Assembly: GCA_031368095.1 (NCBI GenBank)
Contig: JANLQX010000127.1
Span: 1 to 8,145, forward strand
Origin: JANLQX01 sp031368095
GTDB lineage: Bacteria > Actinomycetota > Acidimicrobiia > Acidimicrobiales > JANYDT01
DNA length: 8,145 nucleotides
Direction: 5' to 3'
Shown: in pieces, positions 6,385 through 8,145 of the stretch
Position numbering within the stretch: position 1 is the stretch's first letter
Layout: every line of letters starts with the position of its first letter
Made by a program: the position numbers and the translations under genes
The notes under the pieces: model-generated
Databases searched by the model: none
What the model was told of the DNA's origin: nothing
Seen by the model: only the letters and a program-made list of their open reading frames with translations

Positions 6385-8145
6385 GCCGTATCTCGTCGGC
6401 TACCAACTGGGCGTTGGCACCGGTGAACACCGTCGAGTGGCCGCCGGGAACCCAAACCCTCGTGACGTGCGTCGGGCGTTGCTCCACCAGCGAGTAGTCG
6501 AACCAAAAGGTTGGTGTCGTGTCGGTCGAACGGAAGACGAGAGCCGGCACCGGCAGCGGACCCGGGTCGCCAGCACTCAACACCGCTCGGTCGACGATTG
6601 CGTCGACCCCCGCGTAGCCAAGTTCACGGGCCGCCTCGGCGTTGGCGTCGAAATATCCAGCCCGAGCTCGCCAGGCCCGCCAGCTCGCCCGAGCCCACGG
6701 CGCGAGCGAGCGACCGCCACGATCGCTGCCGTTTCGCCACACGTTACCGAGGCGCCCCAGCCGGGTGGCCGGCATTGGTTCGGCCACGAACGAATCCAGA
6801 ATGACCAACCCGCTCACGGAAAATCCTCGCTCCCGGATCTCCTGGGCAAGGTGGAGCGAGATCAATCCCCCATCGCTGTAACCGCCGATCCAGTACGGGC
6901 CGACGGGATCGTCCGTTTGGATCGCCGTTGCGTATCGGTCGACCATGGCCGCCATTGAGCGATCCGGCTGCTGCCCGGGCTCCACACCGACGGCCTGGAC
7001 ACCAATCACGTCGACGTCATCGACCAACAACAACGCCAACTCGCGAAATCCAATCACGTTGCCTCCGGCTCCGTGAATCAAATAGAGCTTTTGCGCCGCC
7101 TTGCTCGGCCCGATGCGGACGAGTGAGGAGGTGGCGCTGAATCCACCGGGGTTTCCCGCTCGCTCGGCCAAGAGTCGTGGCGTCGGCGCATCGAGCAACA
7201 CGGTCAACGGAAGTTCGATCCCTTTGCGTTCACTGATTCGACTCAGTAGTTGCACGGCCAGTAGCGAGTGCCCACCGAGAGCGAAGAAGTCATCGTCCGG
7301 CCCGATCTCACGTCCGAACACCTGGCAGAAATCAGACACGATCCGGTCGGTGGCCGAGCCCAAAGGGTTGGGCGAACTGGTAGCGACGAGGGTGGCCGGC
7401 TGGGGTTCGGGAAGGGCCCGACGATCAACCTTTCCCGATGGCGTGAGCGGGAACTCGTTCAGCACAACGTAGAGCGACGGAACCATCACCGAGCTCATTC
7501 GCCTGCCCAGGGCACCCTTCACACCGACTTCGTCGAATGACACGCCACGTGGAGTGATCACGTAGGCAACAAGGCGATCGTCGCCGAGACCGTGACCGAC
7601 AACAGCGGCCACCGCCTGGGCAATCGACGGCTGCTCGATCAGGGCCGACTCGATCTCGCCGAGCTCGATGCGATGACCACGCAGCTTCACCTGGGTATCG
7701 ATGCGGCCGAGAAACTCATGCACGCCATCGCGTCGACGGATAACGCGATCACCGGTCCGGTACACCGCGACGGTCCGGCCATTTATCGTACGCGTACTGA
7801 ACTTTTCGGCCGTGATGTCCGGACGAGCGTGGTACCCACCGCCAACGAACGGTCCGGCGATCAGCAGCTCTCCCGGGGTGCCGTCGTCGACAGCCAGCAA
7901 CTGCTCGTCGACGACCAGCGCCGTGACTCCGGGCAACGGCCGACCGATTGGAACCGTTGCCCCGTCGGTCGATTCGACGTCGTGCGCGAAGGACCAAATC
8001 GAGCACTCCGTGGGACCGTAGATATTGGTGACCTGCTCGACGCCAGCACCCTGCAACTGGTGCACCAGCGCGGGTGGGAGCGCCTCACCGCCGAGGAGCA
8101 CCTGTTGGAGACGACGAAGCGAGCGACGGTCGTCGGGATCAGCGA
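6368..8145 (-). CDS. Nonribosomal peptide synthetase, terminal A-PCP-TE part (5' end outside window)
   Basis: The frame runs in from the right edge with no stop and ends at TAG 6368-6370, giving 591 visible residues. GTG 8101 is an in-frame internal codon, not a true start, because conserved adenylation sequence continues upstream of it. Residues here are numbered from that GTG. The C-terminal half of an adenylation domain shows A5 NIYGPTE (26-32), A6 GELLIAGPFVGGGY (77-90), A7 YRTGDRV (114-120), A8 GRIDTQVKLRGHRIELGEIE (132-151) and A10 TPSGKVDRRALP with catalytic Lys224. The carrier domain (about 247-316) has DDFFALGGHSL with phosphopantetheine-site Ser279 (codon 7265-7267). A type I thioesterase (about 337-575) has LIHGAGGN (341-348), catalytic Ser409 in GGYSDGG (codon 6875-6877), D436 as a candidate acid and His555 in PGGHSTVF (codon 6437-6439). 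The module would activate an amino acid, load it on the carrier, and release the finished chain by hydrolysis or cyclisation. All visible catalytic residues are present. Condensation and N-terminal adenylation parts lie outside the window. The visible specificity residues hint at glycine. Confidence 0.95.
   Translation of the reverse strand, partial: ADPDDRRSLRRLQQVLLGGEALPPALVHQLQGAGVEQVTNIYGPTECSIWSFAHDVESTDGATVPIGRPLPGVTALVVDEQLLAVDDGTPGELLIAGPFVGGGYHARPDITAEKFSTRTINGRTVAVYRTGDRVIRRRDGVHEFLGRIDTQVKLRGHRIELGEIESALIEQPSIAQAVAAVVGHGLGDDRLVAYVITPRGVSFDEVGVKGALGRRMSSVMVPSLYVVLNEFPLTPSGKVDRRALPEPQPATLVATSSPNPLGSATDRIVSDFCQVFGREIGPDDDFFALGGHSLLAVQLLSRISERKGIELPLTVLLDAPTPRLLAERAGNPGGFSATSSLVRIGPSKAAQKLYLIHGAGGNVIGFRELALLLVDDVDVIGVQAVGVEPGQQPDRSMAAMVDRYATAIQTDDPVGPYWIGGYSDGGLISLHLAQEIRERGFSVSGLVILDSFVAEPMPATRLGRLGNVWRNGSDRGGRSLAPWARASWRAWRARAGYFDANAEAARELGYAGVDAIVDRAVLSAGDPGPLPVPALVFRSTDTTPTFWFDYSLVEQRPTHVTRVWVPGGHSTVFTGANAQLVADEIRQAKPR

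Noticed and set aside
6365..6958. 197-residue plus-strand frame opposite the NRPS thioesterase
   Set aside because: The minus strand carries intact thioesterase and carrier motifs. The plus frame reads as low-complexity Arg/Pro/Gly-rich shadow sequence.
8099..8101. GTG 8101 as the true start of the NRPS gene
   Set aside because: Upstream in-frame codons to the window edge are open and encode the lead-in to the conserved GGEAL segment of adenylation domains, so the gene continues beyond the window.
1..8145. CRISPR arrays, tRNA or rRNA genes, insertion sequences, attachment sites
   Set aside because: No regularly spaced repeats, tRNA-like cloverleaf segments, transposase motifs or terminal inverted repeats were seen. 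Genes fill nearly the whole window, and no gap exceeds 93 bases.

Overview
The window comes from a GC-rich bacterium (roughly 60% G+C by eye). It uses GTG and TTG starts and strongly GC-biased third codon positions. The best guess is an actinobacterium. The permease carries a C-terminal OB-fold extension resembling a small stand-alone protein common in Actinomycetota. An Acidimicrobiia-like lineage is plausible, but nothing here proves the taxon.

Layout. Bases 2-148 (+) hold the 3' end of an unrecognised gene. A four-helix membrane protein of unknown function (138-635, +) overlaps its stop. After a 33-base gap come kdpD (669-3200, +) and kdpE (3197-3877, +), joined by an ATGA overlap. A 93-base gap then leads to a large KimA-type potassium/proton symporter (3971-6349, +). 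Its C-terminus has the expected universal-stress-like domain plus an additional OB-fold. On the opposite strand, convergent with kimA and only 18 bases away, is the 3' part of a nonribosomal peptide synthetase gene (6368 to beyond 8145, -). It encodes the end of an adenylation domain, a carrier domain and a terminal thioesterase. A stem-loop at 6349-6384 spans the two converging stops.

How the genes may work together. KdpD and KdpE form a sensor kinase/response regulator pair that normally controls the KdpFABC potassium ATPase. No kdpFABC gene is visible here. The transporter directly downstream is instead a KimA homologue with its potassium-site residues conserved. The simplest reading is a potassium-homeostasis cassette in which KdpDE controls a KimA-family symporter. 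The NRPS gene looks like a separate, unrelated unit. Its visible half-code for substrate choice resembles that of glycine-activating domains.

The most notable points are the KdpDE-KimA pairing, the permease/OB-fold fusion, and the half-visible terminal NRPS module.
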